Positions 43,478-53,692 are shown, counted from the first letter of the stretch. The stretch: 64,000 nucleotides of DNA from Pseudomonas grandcourensis (GCF_039909015.1 NZ_CP150919.1:4998501-5062500), one strand, 5' to 3'. The notes: generated by a model not told the origin, from the letters alone. Program-made: numbers and translations.

Positions 43478-45968
43478 CCTGATAAAACGTGCAGCGCAAT
43501 GCCACGGCTTTTCGACTACTGGAAAACTTAACGGCCTATGCATTGGCGCGCAAACCTTTCGATCAACGTCGCTCACACAAAACTCAGATTTTGCAAAACT
43601 ATTTGTTGCTGAGGCTGGAATCAATGGACCAAGAGTCCTGGATGGTTTCTATGCAACGATCGAAAAACCCAAGCAACGACGGCGTTTTGTTATTGGCGGC
43701 ATAGAAATTCCGATCACTTATCTACGCCTGCGCACTGGCGCATATTGTGATGGCTGCTTCAATGAAGGCTGGGAACGCCAAATTCGGGATCTGAAATTCG
43801 CAGAATTTTGTCCTTATCATCAGAAAAAATATTTGACTCATTGCCAGGACTGCCACATGCCAGTCGAATGGTGGCACGCACTCGATGGAAAATGCAGACA
43901 TTGTGCTAAACCATTGAAGTGTCAGTCCTGCACACTCGAGGAATGTCGACTAGAACGCATGCTGGTAGAACTTATGCGTACCCGCAGCCAACTCGATTTT
44001 GATCGGTTACTTACCATCACTCGTCAACTGGGCTACGCACCCGAAAAACCAACGGTGCCAGATGCGACTCGGCGAATGATATTCCTTGAGGCATTTTCCA
44101 TCATGACCGATGACTCGCGGGCAATATTGGAGCATCTATTTAAATTACATAACCTGCATCCTGATGTTGAAAAATTCTGGATTGCAACGCGTTTGAGCCT
44201 GGTCACTACCCCTGCCGCGCGAGAGGCATCAAGAATCTTTTTGGAAACAAAATACAAACCCTTGCCTAATTTAGCTTATTGCCATGCTCCGTTCCTGCTG
44301 ACGTTACGCCAACTCCGATCAGCTTTGAATACCACCGCCGCACAAATGGCCGAAATCAAGAAGCGTACGTCGTTTGCGCGAAGGTCGATATATTCTTGTT
44401 TTACAGTAGACGACGCCTCTACTCTCGCAAACATAGCGAACGAATTTTTATTAGCGGACGGCGGGCGCTTGCCTATTCCCAAGAAAGAAATGCTTAGCAG
44501 AGCAAAGGCTAGTCAGATATTAGGTGTCTCAGTTGGAGCATTAAACTCATATGTGAAATACAACTTACTAAAGCCATATCTAGGGTATAAGCATGCTCCG
44601 TTCTTTTTCCCTTCAGACATAGAGAAATTTTCAACTCGTTACGAGCCATTTCCGAGCCTTGCAAAAATAACCGGTATGTCAACACGCAGGCTATGCGTAG
44701 CACTTGAGTCGATGGACATTAAAATAACCCCGAGTCAAAGCCTTAAAAAAAGCCATTGGCTGATCGAAAAATCTGATGTCGATCGCGTTAATCATGCAAT
44801 AACAAAAAAAAGTAAAAAACCCTACCAACGAACCCCCTTACCCTCCGCCGACTTTTCAAAAAAGCCACGGACTGACTACATTACGATACGTGAAGCAGCA
44901 AAGGAACTGCAAATGGTCGTAGACAATGTGGTTGCTGCCATACGGATAAATATACTGAAGGGGGCTTGTCACGGAAAAAAAAGCTGCGTTCTGATCCCTA
45001 AAACTGCAATACAGAAATTTAAAAGTAAATTCATGACAGCCACACAAGCTGCCAAAATTATAAAAGTCCACTGCCCACAACTAAATGACTTACTCTACGG
45101 CCTAGGAGTGCATGCGATCATTGGACCGATGGTAGATGGCACTCCGAATTACATCTATAAAGCAGCGGATATTATGCGGGTGGCAAAATTGGCAGAGGCG
45201 GAGGACCCAAGTGAGCATTTCAATTATTGCAGTAAATATTTCGCCGCAAATCGGCTGCACGTCTCAACTGAAACTTTATTACAGTTAATGGAAACTGGAT
45301 TTGTAAAGTACATAAAAGGAAGGATGAGCGCCTACTTCAGACCTAGTTGGCTTAATACTTTTGAAGAAAATTTCATCATGCCAAGGGAACTCTTGAAGCT
45401 AGCAGGCTTGGCACCAAACATGGCCGTTCAAATGATCGATGCGCTTAAAAATATAGAAATAACCCCAATAAAACTAAAGACAACCGATCAATCCTTGCAT
45501 CTGTTTTTCCGTGCAACTATACGTGATTCGCGCGATAAATTCTTTAGCCAAATGGCCTACCTGGGCAAATGCACAGAGTACAGGACCTATTTAAAGCATA
45601 CGAAGAAACCTCCACCAAAAGGATACAGCCCGCTAAAAGACATCATCAGCACCTATAACATCTCAGGCACTGACATCTCAAATCTATTTATAAAATTCGG
45701 CTTTATCAACACCATAGTCAACAATAAGATAATATACATATCTAGTAGCGACAGAAAGAAATGTGAATCTATTTTGGACAACTACTGCACTTGCGCAATG
45801 GCTAGTAAGAGCACACCAGGCGGATACCGAAAAATTACAAACCTACTTCGCTCCGGCATACTAAAAAACGAGAATCCTATTCCAGAACAATACACCCAAA
45901 CCAAGCTGATAAACAGGTCAAAACTGAAAATATATTTGGATTCCCTGCCCCCCCTCTCGCCCCAATGA
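43419..45968 (+). CDS. tniQ: TniQ/TnsD-like target-selection protein with long multi-HTH tail
   Basis: An 849-residue protein. The first 200 residues are a TniQ domain: FVPTPLTEESPHSLIKRAA at the start, then zinc-binding cysteines and histidines in CDGC, FCPYHQ, CQDC, CRHC and CQSC. Behind this come about 650 residues with at least four repeated helix-turn-helix or winged-helix units, for example SRAKASQILGVSVGALNSYV, TIREAAKELQMVVDNVV, MTATQAAKIIKVHCPQ and YFAANRLHVSTETLLQLM. This is longer than TniQ of Tn5053 (about 400) and TnsD of Tn7 (about 500). A DNA-reading array of this kind points to sequence-specific target choice. AT-rich codon use is marked. The start may be ATG 43419 or 43425. 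Confidence 0.88.
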   Translation: MKMNKLIFVPTPLTEESPHSLIKRAAQCHGFSTTGKLNGLCIGAQTFRSTSLTQNSDFAKLFVAEAGINGPRVLDGFYATIEKPKQRRRFVIGGIEIPITYLRLRTGAYCDGCFNEGWERQIRDLKFAEFCPYHQKKYLTHCQDCHMPVEWWHALDGKCRHCAKPLKCQSCTLEECRLERMLVELMRTRSQLDFDRLLTITRQLGYAPEKPTVPDATRRMIFLEAFSIMTDDSRAILEHLFKLHNLHPDVEKFWIATRLSLVTTPAAREASRIFLETKYKPLPNLAYCHAPFLLTLRQLRSALNTTAAQMAEIKKRTSFARRSIYSCFTVDDASTLANIANEFLLADGGRLPIPKKEMLSRAKASQILGVSVGALNSYVKYNLLKPYLGYKHAPFFFPSDIEKFSTRYEPFPSLAKITGMSTRRLCVALESMDIKITPSQSLKKSHWLIEKSDVDRVNHAITKKSKKPYQRTPLPSADFSKKPRTDYITIREAAKELQMVVDNVVAAIRINILKGACHGKKSCVLIPKTAIQKFKSKFMTATQAAKIIKVHCPQLNDLLYGLGVHAIIGPMVDGTPNYIYKAADIMRVAKLAEAEDPSEHFNYCSKYFAANRLHVSTETLLQLMETGFVKYIKGRMSAYFRPSWLNTFEENFIMPRELLKLAGLAPNMAVQMIDALKNIEITPIKLKTTDQSLHLFFRATIRDSRDKFFSQMAYLGKCTEYRTYLKHTKKPPPKGYSPLKDIISTYNISGTDISNLFIKFGFINTIVNNKIIYISSSDRKKCESILDNYCTCAMASKSTPGGYRKITNLLRSGILKNENPIPEQYTQTKLINRSKLKIYLDSLPPLSPQ

Positions 45969-46229
45969 ACAATAGACCCTTAATTAAAACCGTTTACCCT
46001 CTTGCTTTCCAGCCACAACATCAATAAAAATCAGCAATATAAGCTCATTTTTTCGAATACTTACCCCCGTAAAACCCCAGTAACCACGCCACTATGGCAG
46101 CCTCCCCCTACGTCATTAGATTCAGACAAACTGGAATGTGCCTGGCAAAAATTCATCAATACTATTTTTTTTGAAACCGCGCTTAAGGATTCTTGAAATA
46201 AAAGCCTTAAAATCGATACTCTAGTATAA
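45969..46229. other. probable terminal region of the Tn7-like element
   Basis: This AT-rich stretch of about 260 bases between tniQ and the truncated response regulator contains no gene. Reading inward from the right, TTTCAAGA recurs about 42 bases apart (complements at 46191-46198 and 46233-46240), with a looser GGTTTCAA nearer tniQ, as might be expected of transposase-binding repeats in a transposon end. Confidence 0.4.
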
Positions 46230-46564
46230 ATCCTCTTGAAATTGACCGAGAGGACATCAGTGAACTGGTCAGCGCCATAAAAGCAGTATTTGCAGGTTAC
46301 AACTATTTCCCGAGCGAGGCTTTGAACCCCGTCCGCGGAGATGAAACACGCTGCATCGAACTGGAACTTTTCAAATCGGTAAATGACCGGGAACTGATGG
46401 TATTGCAACTTTTTGCCCAGGGTCGCACAAACAAGGAAATCGCCAAGGGCATGTTTCTGAGCAACAAGACCGTGAGCACCTACAAAAAACGCCTCATGCA
46501 GAAACTCAAAGCCAAATCCCTGGTTGAACTGATCGAGATGGCAAAACGTAACGCACTCGTGTGA
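46230..46564 (+). pseudogene. response regulator, C-terminal remnant (LuxR-type HTH), interrupted by mobile DNA
   Basis: From about 46230 the plus strand reads in frame as ISELVSAIKAVFAGYNYFP, the end of a receiver domain and linker, then a complete LuxR/FixJ helix-turn-helix (LMVLQLFAQGRTNKEIAKGM, KTVSTYKKRLMQKL) to the TGA at 46564. The receiver domain with its phospho-acceptor Asp is missing, and a TAA precedes the fragment in frame. Only a TTG (46322) could start it. The sequence style matches EvgA/BvgA-type partners of the kinase that follows with overlapping codons. Mobile DNA upstream explains the loss. The missing N-terminal half is not elsewhere in the window. Confidence 0.8.
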
Positions 46565-49500
46565 GAACCTGGATGCCCAGCCGTTTGAAGGTCTGTCTGA
46601 TTCAACTGACCGCAGGTCTATGCGTGAGCACCTCGTTGTTCGGGGCACCGGGCAATGAAAACTACACGCTGCTCAGCCGCTCGAAGGTCGGGGCGCTGGA
46701 GGTTCGGCTGGATGACTCCCAGCGACAATGGATAACACAAAAAAATCAACTGACGCTCGGTACGTCGGCCCCGGACTATCCCCCATTCGACCTGACCACC
46801 AGTGGTCGGGACTATGAAGGGTTTACCGCCGATTACGCCGGTCTCCTGGAAAAAGTAACCGGTCTGCCCGTCACGGTTCAGCGTTTCGATTCCCGAGGGG
46901 CCGCGATCACTGCGCTGGAGAACGGCGAAGTCGATCTGCTGGGCACCGCCAATGGATTCGAAGCTGGCAATGCCGACATTGCCCTGTCCATCCCCTATGC
47001 CGTCGACCAACCCGTCTTGGTGACCCGCGAAGGGGAAACCCGATCCCTCACCGATGGCCTGGCCGGATTGCGCCTGAGCATGGTGTATCACTACTTGCCG
47101 CTGGCGGAAGTCAAGGCGTTGTACCCGAAGGCGATCATCACCTCCTATCCGTCCTACCAGAACGCGATCAATGCCGTTGCTTTCGATCAGGCGGACGTGT
47201 TTCTCGGCGACACCATTTCAACTCACTACATGATCAACAAGGGGTACCTGAACAACATCCGCATGGCCAACTTCGGCAAACATGAAGCCTTTGGTTTCAG
47301 CTTCGCCGTCAACCGGAACAACCCCGAGCTGCTCGGCATCATCAACGCGATGATCACGGCCATCCCCTCCAGCGAACGGGAAAACATCGCCAAACGCTGG
47401 AGCGCCGGCAGCGACATTCTGCTGACCGATCAAAAGCTGCAACTCACCGAGCGGGAAGAACGCTGGCTGAGCCACCACCCGATTGTGCGTGTTGTCGTCA
47501 ACGAAGCCTTTGCGCCACTGACGTTTTTCGATAGCAATGGCAATTTTCGCGGAGTCACCGCGGATTTGCTTGAGCTGATCAGGCTGCGTACCGGCATGCG
47601 CTTTGATATCCGGAGCAGTCGAAGCGATGACGAGATGATCAAACAGATCAAGGACAACAAGGTAGATGTGATCGCCGCGTTGCTCCCCAGCGCCCAACGT
47701 CAAACCCAGCTGAACTTTACCCGCCCCTTTCTGGAAAATTCCTACGTCCTGCTGACCCGCAAAGCCGCCGACAGCCCGACCAACCTCGCGCAGTTACAGG
47801 ACAAGCGCCTGGCCATTGCCCGCGGCAATCCACTCATGGATTACCTGCGCAGAGAGTTTCCCCGGATCAAGCTGATCGAAACCCCGGACACCTTCAGCGC
47901 CGTAGAACTACTCGCCGAAGGCCAGGCAGAGGGCGCGGTGAACTCACTGGTCATTGCCAATTACTTCATTTCCTCGCGGCTGTTCGAGCACACATTGCAA
48001 ATCAGCACCACCATCGGCACCGAGCAGGCGGCGTTTTCCCTTGCCACCGCTCGGGGCGCCAAAGAGCTGAACGCCATTCTCGACAAGGCGCTGCTGAGCA
48101 TCTCGCCGGAAGAACTGGGCATCATCAACAGTCGCTGGCGCGGCTATTCGGCGTCCTCGCAAAGCACCTGGCGCAACTATCAAAGACTGTTCTACCAAAT
48201 CGTCATCGGTGCCGGCGTGCTGTTGCTGATCTCCGTTGCGTGGAACGACTACATGCGACGCCAGATCAAGCAGCGCAAGGCCGCCGAGCGTGCGCTGAAC
48301 GATCAGTTCGAGTTCATGCGATCGCTGGTCAATGGCACGCCCCATCCGATCTACGTACGTGATCGCCAGGGGCTGCTGCAAAGTTGCAACGACAGTTACC
48401 TGCAAGCGTTCTGCGCCCGCCGTGAAGATGTCATCGGCAAAAGCGTCATGCAGGGATCGATGAGCAATGTGTTCGAAGCCCGGGAGTACCAGGCCGACTA
48501 CCATCGCGTGGTGGCCGAGGGCAGACCGTTGATCGTCGATCGCGAGCTGCACATTGGTGGCCGGAGGCTGACGATCTACCACTGGATTCTTCCCTATCGG
48601 GATTCCAGCGCAAAAGTGCAAGGCATTATCGGTGGCTGGATCGACATCAGCGAGCGGCGGCAACTGCTCGATGACCTGCGTTGCGCGAAAGAACGCGCCG
48701 ATAACGCCAACCGGGCCAAAAGCACGTTTCTGGCCACAATGAGCCATGAGATCCGCACGCCGATGAATGCAATCATCGGCATGCTTGAACTGACACTCAA
48801 GCGTCTTGATCATCAGCACCCGGAGCGTGCGGCCATCGATGTCGCGTACAACTCGGCGAAAGGATTACTGGAATTGATCGGCGATATTCTCGACATCGCC
48901 AGAATCGAATCAGGACGCTTGAGCCTGAGCCCTGAGCGGGTCAATCCGGGTGAACTGGTGACCTCGGTGGTGCGAATTTTCGAAGGCCTGGCCCGACAGA
49001 AGGAACTCGAGCTGGTGCTGGAGTTTTCATCGGCGAACCTGACCTTCGATGTGTTGCTGGACCCATTGCGCTTCAAGCAGTTGCTGTCCAACCTGATCAG
49101 CAATGCCATCAAGTTTACCGAGCAAGGCCAGGTCCGGGTCATTGTCGACCTGCACCCGGCAACGCAACCTGAGCATGTACACATGCTGGTGCAGGTTCAC
49201 GACAGTGGTATCGGGATCAGCGAGCAGGATCAACAGCGCCTGTTCGAACCCTTCGCTCAGGCCGACCACGCCATGCAATCGGCCAGGGGAGGCGCAGGGC
49301 TGGGGCTGGTGATCAGCCGCAATCTCTGCGAGATGATGGGCGGCAGTCTGCAATTGCGTAGCGAGCCGGGCATCGGCACCCGCGTGGAGGTGCTGCTGCA
49401 GCTGGAAACATTGCCGCTGCAACCGCCAGCCCAATTGGTCGAAACCCAAGTTGTCGTCGCCACAACCCCATTGAATGTTCTGGTCGTCGACGATCACTCG

Positions 49501-50214
49501 GCCAATCGATTGCTCACGTGCCAGCAACTGGAATTTCTCGGGCATCGATTTGCCGTCGCGGCCGATGGTCAGGAGGGATTGGAGGCGTGGAAAGACCAGC
49601 CTTTTGATCTGGTGATCGCCGATTGCAACATGCCGGTCATGAACGGTTATGAGCTGGCCCGCGCCATTCGCCGGCATGAGCGAGAACTCCATCGTCCTCC
49701 TTGCACCGTTCTCGGTTTTACCGCCAACGCCCAACCGGAAGAGATACAACGCTGCAAACAGGCCGGAATGGACGACTGCCTGTTCAAACCCCTCAGCCTC
49801 GGGGCCTTGAGTCAATGGGTGCAAGGCATTGAACCAGCCCATGCAACCCCGGCGTTCAGCCTTCACGGGTTGAAACTGCTGACCGGGGGCAACCCGATGT
49901 TGAACCGACGATTGCTGAACGAACTGGTAAACAGTAACCGCCAGGATCTGCCAACGCTGTTGTCGTTATCCAGCTCCGGGGATACGCAGGCGCTGCGGGA
50001 CATTGCCCACAAAATCAAAGGCGCAGCCCGGATAGTACAGGCCTCCCGCCTGATCGACTGCTGCGAGGCACTCGAAGCCGCCTGCCATGAGGATTTCGAT
50101 CGCGAAAAAGTGGCCGGATGCTGCAAATCCATGGAGCGCGCCATGCTCGAACTGGAGGACGCGTTGCTACGTCAGATCGAACATTACGACGAAGGCAAAA
50201 TGCCAGAGCCTTAA
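46561..50214 (+). CDS. EvgS/BvgS-like hybrid sensor histidine kinase
   Basis: A 1217-residue hybrid kinase. A signal peptide (about 1-30, ending near FGAPG) is followed by two periplasmic SBP_bac_3 (Venus flytrap) domains at about 55-285 and 300-520, a membrane helix near 545-565, and a PAS domain at about 590-690. The HisKA domain with FLATMSHEIRTPMN lies near 722, the ATPase domain (SNAIKFTEQG, GAGLGLVISR) to about 945, a receiver (VLVVDDHS, VIADCNMPVMNGYE) at about 968-1085, and an HPt domain with AHKIKGAA near 1148. It would pass phosphate to the neighbouring LuxR-type regulator, which is now truncated, so the kinase may be orphaned. The GTG at 46561 overlaps the regulator's stop; ATG 46573 is an alternative. 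Confidence 0.92.
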   Translation: MRTWMPSRLKVCLIQLTAGLCVSTSLFGAPGNENYTLLSRSKVGALEVRLDDSQRQWITQKNQLTLGTSAPDYPPFDLTTSGRDYEGFTADYAGLLEKVTGLPVTVQRFDSRGAAITALENGEVDLLGTANGFEAGNADIALSIPYAVDQPVLVTREGETRSLTDGLAGLRLSMVYHYLPLAEVKALYPKAIITSYPSYQNAINAVAFDQADVFLGDTISTHYMINKGYLNNIRMANFGKHEAFGFSFAVNRNNPELLGIINAMITAIPSSERENIAKRWSAGSDILLTDQKLQLTEREERWLSHHPIVRVVVNEAFAPLTFFDSNGNFRGVTADLLELIRLRTGMRFDIRSSRSDDEMIKQIKDNKVDVIAALLPSAQRQTQLNFTRPFLENSYVLLTRKAADSPTNLAQLQDKRLAIARGNPLMDYLRREFPRIKLIETPDTFSAVELLAEGQAEGAVNSLVIANYFISSRLFEHTLQISTTIGTEQAAFSLATARGAKELNAILDKALLSISPEELGIINSRWRGYSASSQSTWRNYQRLFYQIVIGAGVLLLISVAWNDYMRRQIKQRKAAERALNDQFEFMRSLVNGTPHPIYVRDRQGLLQSCNDSYLQAFCARREDVIGKSVMQGSMSNVFEAREYQADYHRVVAEGRPLIVDRELHIGGRRLTIYHWILPYRDSSAKVQGIIGGWIDISERRQLLDDLRCAKERADNANRAKSTFLATMSHEIRTPMNAIIGMLELTLKRLDHQHPERAAIDVAYNSAKGLLELIGDILDIARIESGRLSLSPERVNPGELVTSVVRIFEGLARQKELELVLEFSSANLTFDVLLDPLRFKQLLSNLISNAIKFTEQGQVRVIVDLHPATQPEHVHMLVQVHDSGIGISEQDQQRLFEPFAQADHAMQSARGGAGLGLVISRNLCEMMGGSLQLRSEPGIGTRVEVLLQLETLPLQPPAQLVETQVVVATTPLNVLVVDDHSANRLLTCQQLEFLGHRFAVAADGQEGLEAWKDQPFDLVIADCNMPVMNGYELARAIRRHERELHRPPCTVLGFTANAQPEEIQRCKQAGMDDCLFKPLSLGALSQWVQGIEPAHATPAFSLHGLKLLTGGNPMLNRRLLNELVNSNRQDLPTLLSLSSSGDTQALRDIAHKIKGAARIVQASRLIDCCEALEAACHEDFDREKVAGCCKSMERAMLELEDALLRQIEHYDEGKMPEP

Positions 50215-50263
50215 CTATGCTTGATCCCTCGGCAGTGTGTTGACCATCATGGAGAAACCCGCA

Positions 50264-53209
50264 ATGCCTGACCCACTGCGCACGGATCCACGAAGGTTTC
50301 CGCTGCATGTCCATATCAGCGTGATGTTCACCTTTTTATTGTTGCTGACCGGAGCGGTGCTGGGGCTTTTCAACTACCGGCAAAACACACAAATCATACT
50401 GTCCAGCAGCGAAAAACTCTTCAACCGCATCGAGCAGGATGTCCGGCTGGACCTGCACGCGACCTATGACCCCATTCGTCATCTGTTGAGCCTGCTGGCA
50501 CTCAATCCGGCAGGCCAGTCCCAAGATCTGGAACAGCGCCTGGCACTGCTCGAACCGTTCAGCCAGTCACTCGAGGACCACCCCAACCTGGCTTCGCTGT
50601 ACCTGGGCTACGACAATGGTGACTTTTTCATGGTCCGCCCGCTGCGCACCCCAGAGGTCAAAGCCCTGGTCAAGGCACCGGACACGGCGGTTTACCAGGT
50701 CTGGAGCATCGAGCACGGCAGCAGCGGCCAGGCCCATTCCCAGTCGTTGTTTTTCGACCGAAACCTGACACTTGTCAGCCGTCAGGACAACCTGCACGAC
50801 ATGTACGACCCACGCAACCGCGCCTGGTTCAGCAGCGCCCGCGGCGACAAGGACCAGGTCACGACCGAACCCTATATCTTCTTTTCCACCCACAACATCG
50901 GCACGACGCTGGCACGACGCAGCGGCGACAAGGCAATCCTGGCCGCTGACCTGACCCTGGCCGAACTCAGCGCGACTCTGGCCAAGCACGTCGTGACTCC
51001 CAATACCGAAATCGTGCTGTTCGATGCCGAAGGCAATGCCATTGCCTACCCCGACAGCCGCAGGCTGATCATCGATGATCAGACGTCCCGCCTGATCAAG
51101 GCGGCGGACCTGAGCCCCAGCCTGGGTGCGTTGCTCAACAGCCCCCCTCAGGGCAGTCGTCTGAACGCGAGCGGCCGGCAGTGGATCGTGGCCCGAAGCA
51201 GCATGCAGGAAGGCGGCCCCCAAGGCCTGCAACTGGCGCTGCTGGTTCCGGAAGACGAGTTGCTCGTCGACGCGTACCGGATGCGCTGGCAAGGTGCGCT
51301 CATTACCTTGGCAACCCTGTTGTTATGCGTGCCGCTGGGTTGGCTGACGTCAAGAATTCTGGTCAAACCCTTGCGCGCCCTGGTGCAGGAGGCCGATGCG
51401 ATTCGCAGTTTCGATTTCAATTTTCCGCTTTCCCGTCGCTCGCCGGTACTCGAAGTCGATCAGTTGAGTGTGTCGATGGCACGGATGAAAGACACCCTGG
51501 CGAGCTTCTTCCAGATCACTGACAGCCTCAGCGCCGAAACCCGTTTCGCCCCGCTGCTGGAACGGGTGTTGTTTGAAACGGTGAAAATCGGTCAGGCCCA
51601 GGCCGGCCTGATCTATCTGCGCGAAGGTGATGGCGAGCACATGGAACCCCACGGACTGGTGATCAACAACACCGCCGAAAACCTGCAAGCCTTCGACATC
51701 CGCGGACACTCGCTCAAGAACCCGCAAAGCCCCCCATGGCTGAGCCAGTTGGCCAACGTCGACACTGTCGTCATCAACCTGGGATTCGAGCAGGCAGGTG
51801 ATCTGCAGAAAATCCTGCTCGCGCTGAAAAGCCCCCGGGTCCATCTGATCGGGATCCGCCTGCACAATCGCCACAACGAAACAGTGGGTCTGCTGGTGTT
51901 GCTGTTGGCCGACAGCGGCGAGCAGAGCGATCTGGACAAACTGCGGCCGTACCGCATCGCGTTTCTCCAGGCGGTGTCCGGCGCGGCTGCCGTGTGCATC
52001 GAGAGCCAGCGCCTGCAAGCCCGGCAAAAACAGCTGCTGGACGCCTTCATTCAACTGCTGGCCGGCGCCATCGACGCCAAAAGCCCCTACACCGGCGGCC
52101 ATTGCCAGCGCGTACCGGAACTGACCCTGATGCTTGCCCGGGCGGCGGCAGCCAGCCAGGAGCCCGCCTTCAGCGCCTATCAGCCGACCGAAGATGAATG
52201 GGAGGCACTGCACATCGCCGCCTGGCTGCACGATTGCGGTAAGGTCACCACGCCGGAATACGTCGTCGACAAAGCGACGAAACTGGAAACCCTGTCCGAT
52301 CGCATCCACGAAGTCCGTACCCGCTTCGAGGTACTCAAACGCGATGCCTGGATCAGCTACTGGCAGGCCATTGCCCTGGGCGGTGACGAGCAAGCGCTGA
52401 CGGAACTGCGCAATGCCAGCCTGGCCGGTCTGGATGATGATTTCGCCTTCGTGGCCCGCTGCAACCTCGGTGGCGAAGCCATGGCCGACGCTGACCTGCA
52501 ACGCCTGCGCCACCTGGCTGAACGCACCTGGACGCGGACCCTGGATGACCGGCTGGGCGTGTCCTGGGAAGAAAACCGGCGTCAGGCCCGAACGCCCGCC
52601 CCCACCCTGCCCGTCAGCGAACCCTTACTGGCGGACAAACCCGAGCACCTGTTCGAACGCAGCGAAAACGAAGTGATAGCGCAAGACAATCCCCTGGGCT
52701 TCAAGCTCGACGTTCCGCCCCACAAATACAACCGGGGCGAGCTGTACAACCTGAGCATTGTCCGGGGCACCCTGACGAGCGAGGAGCGTTATGTCATCAA
52801 TAACCACATCGTTCAGACGATCCTGATGCTCAACCATCTGCCGTTTCCCGAGCACTTGCGCAACGTCGCGGAAATAGCAGGCGGGCACCATGAAAAAATG
52901 GACGGCACCGGATATCCGAAACGCTTGAAGCGAGAAGAAATGAGCCTGCCGGCGCGGATGATGGCGATTGCCGATATTTTCGAAGCCTTGACGGCCGCCG
53001 ACCGCCCCTACAAAAAAGCCAAGAACTTGAACGAGGCGCTGGGCATCATGGCGTTCATGTGCCGTGATGCCCACATCGACCCGGAGCTGTTCGGGCTGTT
53101 CATCAAGGCACAGATCTATTTGCAGTACGCCAAGCGCTTCCTCGACCCCGGGCAGATCGATGCGGTGGACGCCTCAGGCCTGCTGGCCAAGGCCGGCCTG
53201 GCGTCTTGA
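50264..53209 (+). CDS. HD-GYP phosphodiesterase with dCache, HAMP and GAF domains
   Basis: About 981 residues from ATG 50264, with GGAG nine bases upstream; starts at 50237 or 50249 are possible. TM1 is at about 17-37, a large periplasmic Cache sensor at 45-335 (DPRNRAWFSSAR is typical), TM2 near 340-360, then HAMP, GAF (about 425-580) and a split HD-GYP domain. WLHDCGKVTTPEYV holds the HD pair near 655, and HHEKMDGTGYP with ADIFEALTAADRPYKK is near 875-915. An insert of about 200 residues lies between the two halves. All metal ligands appear present, so c-di-GMP hydrolysis is likely. It follows the EvgS-like gene after 50 bases. Confidence 0.92.
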   Translation: MPDPLRTDPRRFPLHVHISVMFTFLLLLTGAVLGLFNYRQNTQIILSSSEKLFNRIEQDVRLDLHATYDPIRHLLSLLALNPAGQSQDLEQRLALLEPFSQSLEDHPNLASLYLGYDNGDFFMVRPLRTPEVKALVKAPDTAVYQVWSIEHGSSGQAHSQSLFFDRNLTLVSRQDNLHDMYDPRNRAWFSSARGDKDQVTTEPYIFFSTHNIGTTLARRSGDKAILAADLTLAELSATLAKHVVTPNTEIVLFDAEGNAIAYPDSRRLIIDDQTSRLIKAADLSPSLGALLNSPPQGSRLNASGRQWIVARSSMQEGGPQGLQLALLVPEDELLVDAYRMRWQGALITLATLLLCVPLGWLTSRILVKPLRALVQEADAIRSFDFNFPLSRRSPVLEVDQLSVSMARMKDTLASFFQITDSLSAETRFAPLLERVLFETVKIGQAQAGLIYLREGDGEHMEPHGLVINNTAENLQAFDIRGHSLKNPQSPPWLSQLANVDTVVINLGFEQAGDLQKILLALKSPRVHLIGIRLHNRHNETVGLLVLLLADSGEQSDLDKLRPYRIAFLQAVSGAAAVCIESQRLQARQKQLLDAFIQLLAGAIDAKSPYTGGHCQRVPELTLMLARAAAASQEPAFSAYQPTEDEWEALHIAAWLHDCGKVTTPEYVVDKATKLETLSDRIHEVRTRFEVLKRDAWISYWQAIALGGDEQALTELRNASLAGLDDDFAFVARCNLGGEAMADADLQRLRHLAERTWTRTLDDRLGVSWEENRRQARTPAPTLPVSEPLLADKPEHLFERSENEVIAQDNPLGFKLDVPPHKYNRGELYNLSIVRGTLTSEERYVINNHIVQTILMLNHLPFPEHLRNVAEIAGGHHEKMDGTGYPKRLKREEMSLPARMMAIADIFEALTAADRPYKKAKNLNEALGIMAFMCRDAHIDPELFGLFIKAQIYLQYAKRFLDPGQIDAVDASGLLAKAGLAS

Positions 53210-53692
53210 TCAGCAGTCGGTCAGGCGCAGGAAAATCGCCGCCAGCTGTTCAATCCCGGCCTGGTCCTGCGCGGTGAAACGCGCGAGCTTCGGACTGTCG
53301 AGGTCGAGCACGCCGATCAATTGACCGTCCTTGACCAGCGGCACCACCAATTCGCTGTTCGAGGCGCTGTCGCAAGCAATGTGACCGGGGAACGCATGCA
53401 CATCTTCGACTCGTTGAGTCTGCAAGGTAGCTGCCGCCGCCCCGCAAACGCCACGACCGAACGGAATCCGCACGCAAGCGATCTGGCCCTGAAACGGGCC
53501 CAGCACCAGTTCTTCATTACGGTTGAGGTAGAAACCGGCCCAATTCAAGTCATCGAGCTGGTTGAATAGAAACGCCGAGAACTGTGCGGCATTGGCGATG
53601 AAATCCCGCTCGTCCGCCAGCAATGATTCCAGCTGCGCGTGCAGCATGCCGTAGCCTTCGAGGCCCTGGCCGCTCTTTTGTAAATCGATCAT
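53210..53692 (-). CDS. msrC: free methionine-(R)-sulfoxide reductase (GAF domain)
   Basis: A 160-residue GAF-domain enzyme from ATG 53692. LNWAGFYL, the LGPFQGQIACVRIPFGRGVCG block with the catalytic Cys region, and the second Cys in HIACDSASNSELVVPL match the fRMsr family, which reduces free Met-R-sulfoxide with thioredoxin. The longer open frame to 53911 overlaps the neighbouring ATPase and is not needed. Its ATG overlaps the stop of the upstream DUF815 gene (ATGA). Confidence 0.9.
   Translation of the reverse strand: MIDLQKSGQGLEGYGMLHAQLESLLADERDFIANAAQFSAFLFNQLDDLNWAGFYLNRNEELVLGPFQGQIACVRIPFGRGVCGAAAATLQTQRVEDVHAFPGHIACDSASNSELVVPLVKDGQLIGVLDLDSPKLARFTAQDQAGIEQLAAIFLRLTDC

Noticed and set aside
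45969..46260. Exact right terminus of the Tn7-like element (ACA at about 46256)
   Set aside because: An ACA lies at a plausible place before the response-regulator sequence, but I found no matching TGT-starting repeat upstream of tnsA, so the boundary is left open.
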